From Actinomycetota bacterium (GTDB taxonomy: Bacteria > Actinomycetota > Actinomycetes > Mycobacteriales > Mycobacteriaceae), in NCBI GenBank assembly GCA_005787665.1, contig SYAB01000302.1, positions 1-6,809 on the forward strand: a stretch of 6,809 bases of DNA. The letters are read 5' to 3'. Under the pieces are notes generated by a model. The model worked only from the letters and a program-made list of their open reading frames with translations. It was not told where the DNA came from and did not search any database. The translations under genes were made by a program, and so were the position numbers. Shown in pieces: positions 1-6,103 of this stretch. Numbering within the stretch: the stretch's first letter is position 1; each line of letters opens with the position of its first letter.

Positions 1-677
1 CCGGCGAGCCCTACGGCCATCGCCCCGACCTGGTCTCGGCGATGGCCGCGCGCCGCACCAACCGCACGGCGTATCACGGCAACCCTATGGACTCGGCGCT
101 GCGCTCGACCCTGTCCCAGGCAGGGGAACCCTTCGGTGTCGAGTGCACCTGGCTGCAGGATTCCGACAGCCGTGAGACCCTCGTGACGCTGATCATGGCC
201 GCCGACCGCGAGCAGATGTCCTCGGCGGAGTTTCGCCGTGAACTTGCCCAGTGGATGCGCCCGAAAAATTCCTCCAGCCCCGACGGCATGCAGGCCGATC
301 TGCTCGGTCAGCGCGGAATCGCCGCTTACGTTGCGCCGCTGGCCGTGCGGACTTTCGACATGGGCAAGCTGCAGGCCGCCCGCGACGGCGAACTCGCCTC
401 GGGTTCACCGGATCTCGCGGTGGTCTGGACGCCGACCGATGACACCGGCGCGTGGCTGGCAACCGGGCGGGCTCTGGCTCGCTTGACGCTGGAGTCCCAG
501 GCTGCCGGGCGAGCGTCGGCCTATATGAACCAGCCCTGCGAGATTCCCGCTATGCGCGAGCAGTTGGCTGAGGCGCTGGGTATCCCGGGGCATCCCCAAC
601 TGGTTCTCCGACACGGGCAGGCTGAATCGGTACACCCAGCAAGCCGGTTGCCCGTCTCGCAGGTGCTGCGGCCCTGA
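1..677 (+). CDS. Acg-family nitroreductase (FMN, NAD(P)H), 5'-truncated by window edge
   Basis: The frame is open from base 3, so the ATG at 42 is almost certainly internal and about a third of the usual ~330 residues lies upstream of the window. What is visible is the C-terminal part: an RRTNR motif (codons 54-68) just after that ATG, as in the family signature RRT(N/D)R, then an Ala/Leu-rich helical stretch (TGRALARLTLESQAAG), the segment AYMNQPCEIPAMREQL, and a closing GHPQLVLRHG strand before the TGA at 675. These resemble the mycobacterial Acg/Rv3131/Rv3127 group, whose members are linked to the DosR dormancy regulon. Known members of the family bind flavin, and some have little reductase activity because the lid covers the cofactor. 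The promoter is outside the window, so DosR control cannot be judged. The family call is fairly sure; the substrate is unknown. Confidence 0.85.
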   Translation, partial: GEPYGHRPDLVSAMAARRTNRTAYHGNPMDSALRSTLSQAGEPFGVECTWLQDSDSRETLVTLIMAADREQMSSAEFRRELAQWMRPKNSSSPDGMQADLLGQRGIAAYVAPLAVRTFDMGKLQAARDGELASGSPDLAVVWTPTDDTGAWLATGRALARLTLESQAAGRASAYMNQPCEIPAMREQLAEALGIPGHPQLVLRHGQAESVHPASRLPVSQVLRP

Positions 678-943
678 CGAGCGGCGGCCTCCGGAAGGCG
701 CGGCGGTGCTGCGGGTGATCGACGCGGGCCGGCTGGATTGACCGGCTTCCTTGAGGTTGCCCGAGGGCACCGCCGACATGCCCGCCGTCGTTCCAGTCGT
801 TGAGTGGCCCGCGGAGTTCTTTGTGGCCGATCCCGCCTCGATCGTGACCGGTGCCGAGCTGCTGGCCCGCAAGCGTGGCAGCCAAGCCATGCTTCGTCTA
901 CCCGCCCCATGGGCACGAGTGTCTACCGGAGGCGATGCGACGG
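678..943. other. Gap between nitroreductase and istB; no confident gene, coding-like + frame
   Basis: No convincing intact gene lies here. In the + frame starting at 676 there is DERRPPEGAAVLRVIDAGRLD ending in TGA at 739-741, and then an open run in the same frame through about 900. Third codon positions are mostly G or C, as in real genes of this genome. Inside it, VVEWPAEFF (near 793-819) recalls the tail I remember for the Acg paralogue Rv3131, and FFVADPASIVTGAEL recalls the C-terminal end of short-chain dehydrogenases; neither match extends far enough to trust. The stretch may instead be the 3' non-coding end of the IS21 element, because such elements often carry about 50-200 bases beyond istB. 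Decayed gene and IS tail cannot be separated by eye. Confidence 0.35.
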
Positions 944-1753
944 TTAATCTTGGTGGGCGTTTCGTTTGCGTCGGGTGGTGGCTGTGCTGGTGCGTAGGCG
1001 GTAGGACTGGGTGCCGGTTTCGAGGATGTGGGCGTGGAAGGTGACGCGGTCGACGATGGCGGCGACCAGGCGGGGGTCGGGGAAGACGGTGCCCCATTCG
1101 CTGAAGGGCAGGTTGGTGGCGATGGCGACGGAGGCGCGTTCCTCGCGTTCGGTGATGATCTGGAAGAGCAGTTCGGCTCCGCGGGGGTCGATGTGGACGT
1201 AGCCGAGTTCGTCGAGGCAGAGCAGGTCGAGGCGGCCGTAGCGGCCGACGACTCGGGACAGGACTCTTTCGTCGGCGGCTTCGACGAGTTCGTTGACCAG
1301 CTGGGCGGTGGTGGCGTAGCGGACGCGTCGTCCTTGTTCGCAGGCGGCCAGGCCCAGTCCGATGAGGAGATGACTTTTGCCGGTGCCGGAATCGCCGAGT
1401 AGCACGATGGGTTCGCCGGCGTCCATGTAGTGCCCGGTGGCGAGGTGGCCCAGGGTGGCGGCGGTGATGGTGGGAACGGCGTCGATGTTGAACTCGGCGA
1501 GGCGTTTGAGTCGGGGGAATTTGGCGTCGTTGATGCGGCGGGTGCGGCGTCGTTCGCTGCGGTCGTCGACTTCGGCGGCCAGGACTTCGGCGAGGTAGCC
1601 GAGGTGGGATTGGCGTTCCCGGTGGGCGATGTCGGCAAGGCGGGCGGCTTCGGTGCGCACGGTGGGCAGGTGCAGTTCTCGGGCCGCGGCGCCGATGCTG
1701 GCTTGTGCTGCGGCATCGACGGTGTTCGGTTTGGCTGCGGTGTTGGTGGTCAT
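944..1753 (-). CDS. istB: IS21-family helper ATPase IstB
   Basis: A 269-residue AAA+ ATPase that assists the IstA transposase in target selection and strand transfer of IS21-type elements. Counting from the ATG at 1753, a Walker A motif GDSGTGKS lies at about residues 120-127, Walker B LLCLDELG at about 177-184 (Asp181, Glu182), a sensor-1 type ATNLPFSEW with Asn214, and a DRVTFHAHILETGTQSYRLR tail in which Arg236 is the likely arginine finger. Length (about 250-270 aa) and order match the family. The frame is open 49 codons further upstream, but that extension is Pro/Arg-rich and lies inside istA. The ATG at 1753 overlaps the istA stop as ATGA, the usual arrangement for translational coupling in this family. 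All motifs are intact, so the protein is probably functional. Confidence 0.95.
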   Translation of the reverse strand: MTTNTAAKPNTVDAAAQASIGAAARELHLPTVRTEAARLADIAHRERQSHLGYLAEVLAAEVDDRSERRRTRRINDAKFPRLKRLAEFNIDAVPTITAATLGHLATGHYMDAGEPIVLLGDSGTGKSHLLIGLGLAACEQGRRVRYATTAQLVNELVEAADERVLSRVVGRYGRLDLLCLDELGYVHIDPRGAELLFQIITEREERASVAIATNLPFSEWGTVFPDPRLVAAIVDRVTFHAHILETGTQSYRLRTSTATTRRKRNAHQD

Positions 1754-3279
1754 GGTGTGCTCCGGTTCAAGAGTTGGTCGTAGTCGGTCAGGGTGGGTGT
1801 GGGTCGGTCGTAGCGGGCCAGGGCGCCGATCGGGATGACCGGTGCCACGTGGATTTGGTGGCGGCGGGCGTCGATCAACACCAGTTCGGGATCCAGGCAC
1901 CCCGAGGCCACCGCCCGGTCCATCGCCGTGGTCAAGGCGGTAGCGGTCATGCTGCGGTGGGCGAGCAGGATCTCGATAAGTGCGCGGGTGCCGGCGCTGT
2001 CACCGCGGGTGCGGCGGGCGGCGTCCCAGTACCCCTGATGCGAAGTGGTGAACACCCCACGGGTTCGGGCTTGGGCCAGTGCGGTGGCCCCCGGGAGTCC
2101 GCCGGGTTTGGCGGCCAGGACCTCCAGGTAGTGATCCAGCGCCAGGACTTCGACATAGCGTCCGACGGCGCGTTCGTGGCGGGCGATCAGGGTGGGCCCG
2201 TCGTGGACCTCGACGGTGCGGGCTGCCAGCCGAACCGTGAGCCGCCGCCCGCTATAGCGGGCGGGAACGGAGTAGAAGCATTGCCGCACAGACACTCTGG
2301 CACGGTTGTCGACCCGGGCTTGGAGCAGCCGGGCCGGGTCGAACGCCTCGTCCGGTAGTGCGCTCAACGCCGGGGCTTCGGCAGCGAACGCGGCCCTGAT
2401 CGTGACCGCCCGGCCGGTGATCACCCGATCGTCGTCGAGTCGGTCAGCGGTGGCGATCAGATTGTTGAGCCCCGCCAGGGAGTCGACCCGCGGGACCGGA
2501 ACCAGATGGGTCCGGCGGAAGCGGCCGATCTCGCCTTCCACACCACCCTTCTCGTGGGCGCCCTCAAGGCCGGGGCGGCAAAAGAAAGAGTCGAACCCGT
2601 ATTGGCTGCGCAGCGCGGTGAATCTTTCAGACTCGGTGCGGTCGCGGCCCTTCAACACCCGCACGACGGCTGGTTTGAGGTTGTCGTAGCGCACCCGGGC
2701 GGGAACACCGCCGAAGTACTCGAACGCCAGCACGTGGCCCTCGAGGAACGCCTCCTGGGCCTGGGTGGCGAACGCGACGTGAAATGCTTTGCCCGAGTGC
2801 GATAGTCGCATCACGAACATCCAGCACTTGAGACTCTCCCCGCAGATGACGGCGTGGAACTCGCCGAAATCGACCTCGGCCTCCGCGCCGGCGGGATGGG
2901 TCTGCGGGATCGACACCTCGCGTCGGACCACACCGAGTTCCAACCGGCGCCGCGCCACATAACGCGACACCGTGATCTCCGAGAGCGCCGCCTGATGCTC
3001 GGCCACCAGACGCTGCCACACCCGCCGCGCGGTATGACGCTGCTTGCGCGGCGCGTTCTGATCGTCCACAAGCCAGGCGTCGATCACCCCCACCCACGGG
3101 TCGATCGCCGGCCGCGGCCGCGGTGGATAGCTTTTGCGAGGAGGCGGTAGCGCCGAGGCCAACGCCTGGCGCACCGCACGGCGATGAACACCATGACGCT
3201 CCGCCAGCTCCCGAATCGAGAGCTCCTCGCACCGCCGATCCCGCCTGATCTGCTCAAACAACTCCACTCGTGACCGCAC
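1750..3279 (-). CDS. istA: IS21-family DDE transposase IstA
   Basis: A 509-residue transposase that binds the element's terminal repeats and catalyses DNA cleavage and joining together with IstB. From the chosen start, an N-terminal helix-turn-helix (LSIRELAERHGVHRRAVRQAL) covers about residues 20-40. The RNase-H-like DDE core shows Asp137 in EVDFGEFHA, Asp199 in VRYDNLKP and Glu248 in HEKGGVEGEIGRFRR. A C-terminal beta-rich domain begins near 'NRARVSVRQCFYSVPARYSGRR'. I chose the GTG at 3279 because GGGAGG lies nine bases upstream and the protein then begins VRSRVELFEQIRRDRR, as I expect for actinobacterial relatives. A GTG at 3267 is possible, and the open frame to 3399 would run into the terminal repeats. 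No frameshift is seen, so the gene appears intact. It is followed by istB with an ATGA overlap. Confidence 0.95.
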   Translation of the reverse strand: MRSRVELFEQIRRDRRCEELSIRELAERHGVHRRAVRQALASALPPPRKSYPPRPRPAIDPWVGVIDAWLVDDQNAPRKQRHTARRVWQRLVAEHQAALSEITVSRYVARRRLELGVVRREVSIPQTHPAGAEAEVDFGEFHAVICGESLKCWMFVMRLSHSGKAFHVAFATQAQEAFLEGHVLAFEYFGGVPARVRYDNLKPAVVRVLKGRDRTESERFTALRSQYGFDSFFCRPGLEGAHEKGGVEGEIGRFRRTHLVPVPRVDSLAGLNNLIATADRLDDDRVITGRAVTIRAAFAAEAPALSALPDEAFDPARLLQARVDNRARVSVRQCFYSVPARYSGRRLTVRLAARTVEVHDGPTLIARHERAVGRYVEVLALDHYLEVLAAKPGGLPGATALAQARTRGVFTTSHQGYWDAARRTRGDSAGTRALIEILLAHRSMTATALTTAMDRAVASGCLDPELVLIDARRHQIHVAPVIPIGALARYDRPTPTLTDYDQLLNRSTP

Positions 3280-3328
3280 CCTGACCGACCTCCCTGCCCG
3301 ACGACGACAGGAACGATCGCAACCCTGG

Positions 3329-3342
3329 GTGGGGCCAACATT
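3329..3342 (-). repeat. IS21 terminal repeat copy 1 (inner)
   Basis: GTGGGGCCAACATT followed by ATGA one base later. The 14-base core is identical to the copy at 3387-3400. It lies about 50 bases upstream of the istA start and is probably an internal IstA-binding site; tandem terminal repeats of this kind are typical for IS21 elements. Confidence 0.7.
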
Positions 3343-3386
3343 GATGACGACACACCGCACCCACCCGGCGGAATGATCACCACCCA

Positions 3387-3400
3387 GTGGGGCCAACATT
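3387..3400 (-). repeat. IS21 terminal repeat copy 2
   Basis: Exact second copy of GTGGGGCCAACATT, again followed after one base by ATGA, starting 58 bases from copy 1. The identity of a 14-base core plus flanking ATGA is unlikely to be chance and supports a transposase-binding array at the right end of the element. Confidence 0.7.
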
Positions 3401-3420
3401 CATGAAGAACGACGGTCCAA

Positions 3421-3444
3421 ACGGGGCCAAGTTAGGTGACCACA
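3421..3444 (-). repeat. IS21 terminal repeat copy 3 (outermost, diverged)
   Basis: GGGGCCAA at 3423-3430 matches copies 1 and 2, then diverges to GTTAGGTGACCACA; only TGAC at the same relative position is shared with copy 1. It starts 34 bases outside copy 2 and is the outermost copy, so it probably contains or adjoins the cleaved end. A CA dinucleotide at 3443-3444 would suit an IS21 tip, but the precise end is not proven. Confidence 0.55.
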
Positions 3445-3465
3445 CTCACCCGACACGTCAGCACG

Positions 3466-4557
3466 TTAGGTAAGCACGCCAGATTCGCCGACGAACCCTC
3501 GCCAGGTCGACATGTAGTCGAGGAACGCCGGCCCGAGTCCTTCCGCGGCAAGGGTCTCCCGGGCGACGGGAAGCTCACGCATCGCCGCGGTGGGGTCCGC
3601 CTGTATCAACAGTGGGAAATCGTGGTTGGTGATCGCCGCCCGCCCGATCGCCACGATGTCGGCACCCCAATCCAGTGCGCGCTGCACGTCCGGCCCCGAG
3701 TAGAGGTGGCCGGCGACAGCCATCCGAACTGCTCCGCGGTCCAGGCCGGTAAACAACTCGAGTAGTGGCCGGGACGCGAACTCCTCCCCCGCTGCATCCT
3801 TGAACACATCCCAGAGCGAGAGGTCGATCAGATCGACCATCCCCGTCGCCACCAATCGTTCGAACGCATCCATCACATCGGCCGTGGCGAGGCCGAATCG
3901 CTCGGGCGAGAGACGCACCCCCACGTGGAAGTCCGGACGACAACGCCGGCGGATACCCGAGATGATCTCTTCGACGATGCGGAATCGCGCCGCGCGACTC
4001 CCGCCGTAGTCGTCGGTTCGATCATTGAACTCGGCGCTGAGAAACTCACACAGCAGGTAGTCGTGCGCGCTGTGGAGTTCGACGCCGTCGAATCCCGCCG
4101 CGTCGCACCTCGCCGCCGCCGCGATGAACGACTCGATGACCTCGCGCACCTCGGCCGTCGTCAATCGGCGCGCCCCGGCTTTCGCGTCGTCAGCGGGAGC
4201 GACGGGAGCCATGCCGATCAGCTCGGCCGGTGCTCGACGTCCCGCGTGGTGCAACTGCACGATCGCCACGCTTCCCTGCGCGCGAATCCCCGCCGCCAAC
4301 CGGGTCAGGCCCGGGAGGTGGTCGTCGCTGAAGCAACCCAACTGGCCCGGGAAACCCTGACCGCGAGGGTCGACGTGGCTCGCACACGTCATGGTCAAAC
4401 CGAAGCCCCCTTCGGCGCGCATCGTCAACCACCGCTCCTCGTCATCGGAGAGCGTCCCGTCCGGGTTGCTCTGCAGATTGGTCAGCGGGGACACCATGAA
4501 TCGGTTCTTCATGGCCGGCCCGTGAATGAAGGTGACAGCGTCGAACGGTGTTGACAT
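3466..4557 (-). CDS. Old-yellow-enzyme family NADH:flavin oxidoreductase
   Basis: A 363-residue single-domain FMN-dependent TIM barrel of the OYE family, which reduces activated C=C bonds (enones and similar) using NAD(P)H; likely cytosolic. Visible family marks from the ATG at 4557 are SPLTN with Thr26 near the flavin, QLHHAGR at 101-107, the substrate-binding pair in HSAHDYLLCEF (His162, His165, Tyr167), NDRTDDYGGS, GVRLSP near 213-218, and the C-terminal FMN-phosphate loop AVAGHLYSG / AIGRAA with Arg306. Length matches minimal OYEs with no fused FAD/NAD domain. The start is supported by AAGGAG seven bases upstream; an upstream in-frame ATG at 4653 would overlap the divergent hydrolase gene and is unlikely. 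No terminator is visible before the IS21 element, whose genes point the same way, so read-through into istA is possible. The physiological substrate cannot be told. Confidence 0.92.
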   Translation of the reverse strand: MSTPFDAVTFIHGPAMKNRFMVSPLTNLQSNPDGTLSDDEERWLTMRAEGGFGLTMTCASHVDPRGQGFPGQLGCFSDDHLPGLTRLAAGIRAQGSVAIVQLHHAGRRAPAELIGMAPVAPADDAKAGARRLTTAEVREVIESFIAAAARCDAAGFDGVELHSAHDYLLCEFLSAEFNDRTDDYGGSRAARFRIVEEIISGIRRRCRPDFHVGVRLSPERFGLATADVMDAFERLVATGMVDLIDLSLWDVFKDAAGEEFASRPLLELFTGLDRGAVRMAVAGHLYSGPDVQRALDWGADIVAIGRAAITNHDFPLLIQADPTAAMRELPVARETLAAEGLGPAFLDYMSTWRGFVGESGVLT

Positions 4558-4636
4558 GGGTGCTCCTTGTCGAGTCTGGTTCGTAGTATCCTCCCGCCAT
4601 GTCAGGTGCTGCTCCTCACGGGACGCATGACTCGCA
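4558..4636. promoter_or_regulatory. Divergent promoter region between OYE and hydrolase genes
   Basis: These 79 bases must hold the start signals of both divergent genes. Facing the OYE gene, GATACT (4590 down to 4585, minus strand) resembles a -10 box and AAGGAG (minus strand, about 4564-4569) is its ribosome site. Facing the hydrolase, TAGTAT at 4584-4589 fits a TAnnnT -10. Neither has a clear -35 at 16-18 bases. The two -10 candidates overlap, so expression may be mutually exclusive or co-regulated. The hydrolase start has only a poor Shine-Dalgarno sequence (CACGGGACG). Confidence 0.35.
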
Positions 4637-5506
4637 GTGACCGATTCCGGCATCGTGCCTCTGGTTTCCCCGCGCGTTCGACGGGCGTTCGGATTGTTGG
4701 AGCGCCTCGCGCCGGCCCTCGGGTCACGGTGGGCCGTCGAGCTGTGGTGTACGCCGCCCGCCGTCGATATGAGTCTGCGGATGCCGCCCGGTGTCGCCGC
4801 GGGCGTGCCCGTCGAAGCATTCTGGGATGGGCATCGGATCGCGGGTGAGGCGTGGGGTGCCGGGCCGCTGGTCTATCTGGTGCATGGCTGGGGCGGATGC
4901 CGGGCGCACCTGGCCATCTTCGTCAAACCGCTTGTTGCCAAAGGCTATCGGGTCATCGCGTTCGACCTTCCGGGCCACAACGAGTCCGACTCAGGTGCAC
5001 TGGCGGCCGGTCGGACCACGGTGGTCGAGTGCGCCGAGGCCCTCAGGGCCGTCGTGCAGGAGCACGGCCCGGCGCGAGCGGTCGTGGCCCATTCACTGGG
5101 CGCGAAGGCGGCGGCGCTGGCCGCTGTGCGAGGAGCCTCGATTGACCGCATGGTGTTTGTGGCGCCGATGGGCGACTTCGCTCCGTACCTGGATCTGTTC
5201 GCCGATCGTCATGGGTTCGGACCGCGGATCCGCGCCGGTCTGCAACACCGTCTGGACCGCCGACTCGGTACTGCGCTGGTCACCACCGACATCAGCCGGG
5301 TCGCCGGCAATCTCAAACAGCCGCTGCCGCTGCTGCTTATTCATGACCCCGACGACCCCGACAGTCCCCACGAGACAAGCGAACGGATCGCCGAAGTCTG
5401 GCCGGGGGCGACGTTGTTCACGACGCGCGGACTCGGACGCCTCGCCCACTACCGGATCTTGCGGCACCGCCCCGCGATCGACGCCGGCCTTCGTTTCATC
5501 GACTGA
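4637..5506 (+). CDS. Alpha/beta hydrolase
   Basis: A 289-residue alpha/beta-hydrolase-fold protein, probably a cytosolic esterase, lipase or thioesterase-like enzyme. The oxyanion segment VHGWGG is at 82-87, the strand-turn VIAFDLPGHNESDSG at 106-120, and the nucleophile elbow VVAHSLGAKAA has Ser153. The likely acid is Asp240 in LLLIHDPDDPDSPHETS, and the likely catalytic His is His271 in RGLGRLAHYRILR. Two departures are visible: the elbow reads A-H-S-L-G rather than G-x-S-x-G, and relatives I recall read GLGH-x-RIL, so RLA here appears inserted before the His. The GTG at 4637 is the first start after an in-frame TGA at 4628, and a second GTG lies at 4655. The N-terminal ~60 residues before the fold are ordinary for this group. 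There is no signal peptide. The substrate is unknown. Confidence 0.87.
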   Translation: MTDSGIVPLVSPRVRRAFGLLERLAPALGSRWAVELWCTPPAVDMSLRMPPGVAAGVPVEAFWDGHRIAGEAWGAGPLVYLVHGWGGCRAHLAIFVKPLVAKGYRVIAFDLPGHNESDSGALAAGRTTVVECAEALRAVVQEHGPARAVVAHSLGAKAAALAAVRGASIDRMVFVAPMGDFAPYLDLFADRHGFGPRIRAGLQHRLDRRLGTALVTTDISRVAGNLKQPLPLLLIHDPDDPDSPHETSERIAEVWPGATLFTTRGLGRLAHYRILRHRPAIDAGLRFID

Positions 5507-5519
5507 TCACCACTGGCGT

Positions 5520-5765
5520 CTAACGCTGCTGGCCATCGCTCTCGGGCTGCGCGGCCTTTCGCCGGCGAGTCAAGAAGTGCATGACAACCACCCAAAGCGA
5601 CGCCCCGATTGCCGCGTTGACAAGCTGTCCGGTGAGGTACCCGCTCGTGATCGACTGCCCGGACACTAGGCGGATCACGATGTTGATGATGATGTAGGCG
5701 ACGAAGAACGCCAGCCACCGGAACCACAGACTGGTGCGATATCCGCCCGCTGACCCTGCACTCAT
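5520..5765 (-). CDS. Small two-helix membrane protein of unknown function
   Basis: An 81-residue protein with two hydrophobic helices, about residues 14-34 (from LWFRWLAFFVAYIIINIVI) and 46-66 (LTGQLVNAAIGASLWVVVMHF), joined by a short polar turn. It has a basic, hydrophilic tail, TRRRKAAQPESDGQQR. The charge pattern suggests a hairpin with both ends in the cytoplasm. The ATG at 5765 is preceded five bases away by GGAGG, which decides it over in-frame ATGs at 5777 and 5798. It converges with the hydrolase gene, leaving 13 bases between stops and no room for an ordinary terminator hairpin. I do not recognise a named family; similar short two-helix proteins are common conserved hypotheticals in actinobacteria. 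The clear ribosome site and helix pattern make a real gene likely. Confidence 0.75.
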   Translation of the reverse strand: MSAGSAGGYRTSLWFRWLAFFVAYIIINIVIRLVSGQSITSGYLTGQLVNAAIGASLWVVVMHFLTRRRKAAQPESDGQQR

Positions 5766-6070
5766 GTATGCCTCCATCTTCGATGCTCTCTGCGCCAAGT
5801 TATCCCTAAAGAAGCAGCCCAGAGGACATTTCCCTTGGCCTGCAACCTACCCAAAAAGGGGTCACAACACACAGGAGACGCAGCCAACAAAGCGGATATC
5901 CTTGCTGCTGAGAGACTCTCGTATCGGCTTGGCGGCAATTTCGTGCCCGGTATGTACCTCCTCCCGCTGGTCCAGGTTCGGCGGAGTGAGCCGGCCCGCC
6001 CCAGCTGATCAACTAAGTTGGCGCCACACGTCTACTGGTGCGGCCCGGCGATGAGGAAGAGGTGAGGGAC
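5766..6070. other. Non-coding, less GC-rich interval with short palindromes
   Basis: I see no convincing gene on either strand. Bases about 5790-5910 are noticeably less GC-rich than the rest of the window, as expected for a promoter region. The interval must contain the promoter of the membrane protein (leftward) and of the dehydrogenase (rightward). Two 11-base perfect palindromes with a central A are present: GAGAGACTCTC at 5910-5920 and CAACTAAGTTG at 6010-6020. GGATATCC at 5894-5901 is a third, shorter one. I cannot place a -10/-35 pair with confidence, and no riboswitch or structured RNA is recognisable. Confidence 0.5.
6010..6020. promoter_or_regulatory. Palindrome CAACTAAGTTG, possible operator
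   Basis: A perfect inverted repeat of five-base arms around one base, 90 bases upstream of the dehydrogenase ATG. Its position suits a binding site for a dimeric repressor or activator, but the arms are short, no regulator gene is adjacent in the window, and chance cannot be excluded. Confidence 0.25.
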
Positions 6071-6103
6071 GTGAGGCTGAACATTCCGGGACGACGCCGA
6101 TGA
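6071..6103 (+). CDS. Possible 10-codon leader ORF coupled to dehydrogenase
   Basis: GTG at 6071 opens a short frame (VRLNIPGRRR) whose TGA at 6101-6103 overlaps the dehydrogenase ATG as ATGA. Purine-rich AGGAAGAGGTGAGGG at about 6054-6068 lies just before this GTG and is a far better Shine-Dalgarno than the GGGA eight bases before the dehydrogenase ATG. Translation of the leader could therefore deliver ribosomes to the dehydrogenase start. No attenuator hairpin or codon bias pointing to an amino-acid sensor is seen. It may be a chance ORF. Confidence 0.3.
   Translation: MRLNIPGRRR

Larger units (their letters stand above)
944..3443 (-). mobile_element. IS21-family insertion sequence (left boundary unresolved)
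   Basis: The istA-istB pair with ATGA overlap and a set of related repeats upstream of istA define an IS21-family element transcribed on the minus strand. The coordinates are minimal: the left limit is the istB stop, and the right limit is the end of the third repeat (GGTGACCACA near 3435-3444). IS21 elements usually begin TG and end CA. A weak candidate for the left tip is TGT at 920-922: GAGTGT at 917-922 is complementary to ACACTC at 3442-3447, which would give about 2.5 kb, a normal size. However, no flanking direct duplication of 4-8 bases is visible there. Both proteins look intact, so the element may still be mobile. Confidence 0.85.

Noticed and set aside
687..699. GCCT-CCGGA-AGGC hairpin after the nitroreductase as a terminator
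   Set aside because: Four-base stem without a following T-run; too weak to call.
793..848. Short-chain dehydrogenase C-terminus (FFVADPASIVTGAEL)
   Set aside because: Resembles the family's closing segment but lacks the usual DGG that follows, and no upstream SDR motifs are present; kept only as a lead.
898..1716. Long minus-strand open frame rich in Pro, Ser and Thr
   Set aside because: It lies entirely in another frame of istB, which has intact Walker motifs; the composition is the usual by-product of GC-rich coding DNA.
1028..1783. Gly/Val/Asp-rich + strand open frames opposite istB
   Set aside because: Antisense shadow of istB with low-complexity composition and no domain.
1705..2358. 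217-codon + strand open frame opposite istA
   Set aside because: Antisense to the conserved istA C-terminal region; no recognisable motif.
917..3447. GAGTGT / ACACTC as the true IS21 tips
   Set aside because: Only six bases match and flanking bases show no direct target duplication, so the ends were not set there.
3925..4554. 209-codon + strand open frame opposite the OYE gene
   Set aside because: Antisense shadow of a gene with all family motifs and a good ribosome site.
4791..5669. 292-codon + strand open frame overlapping the hydrolase
   Set aside because: Ser/Arg/Pro-rich frame-shifted reading of the hydrolase, which has clear catalytic motifs in its own frame.
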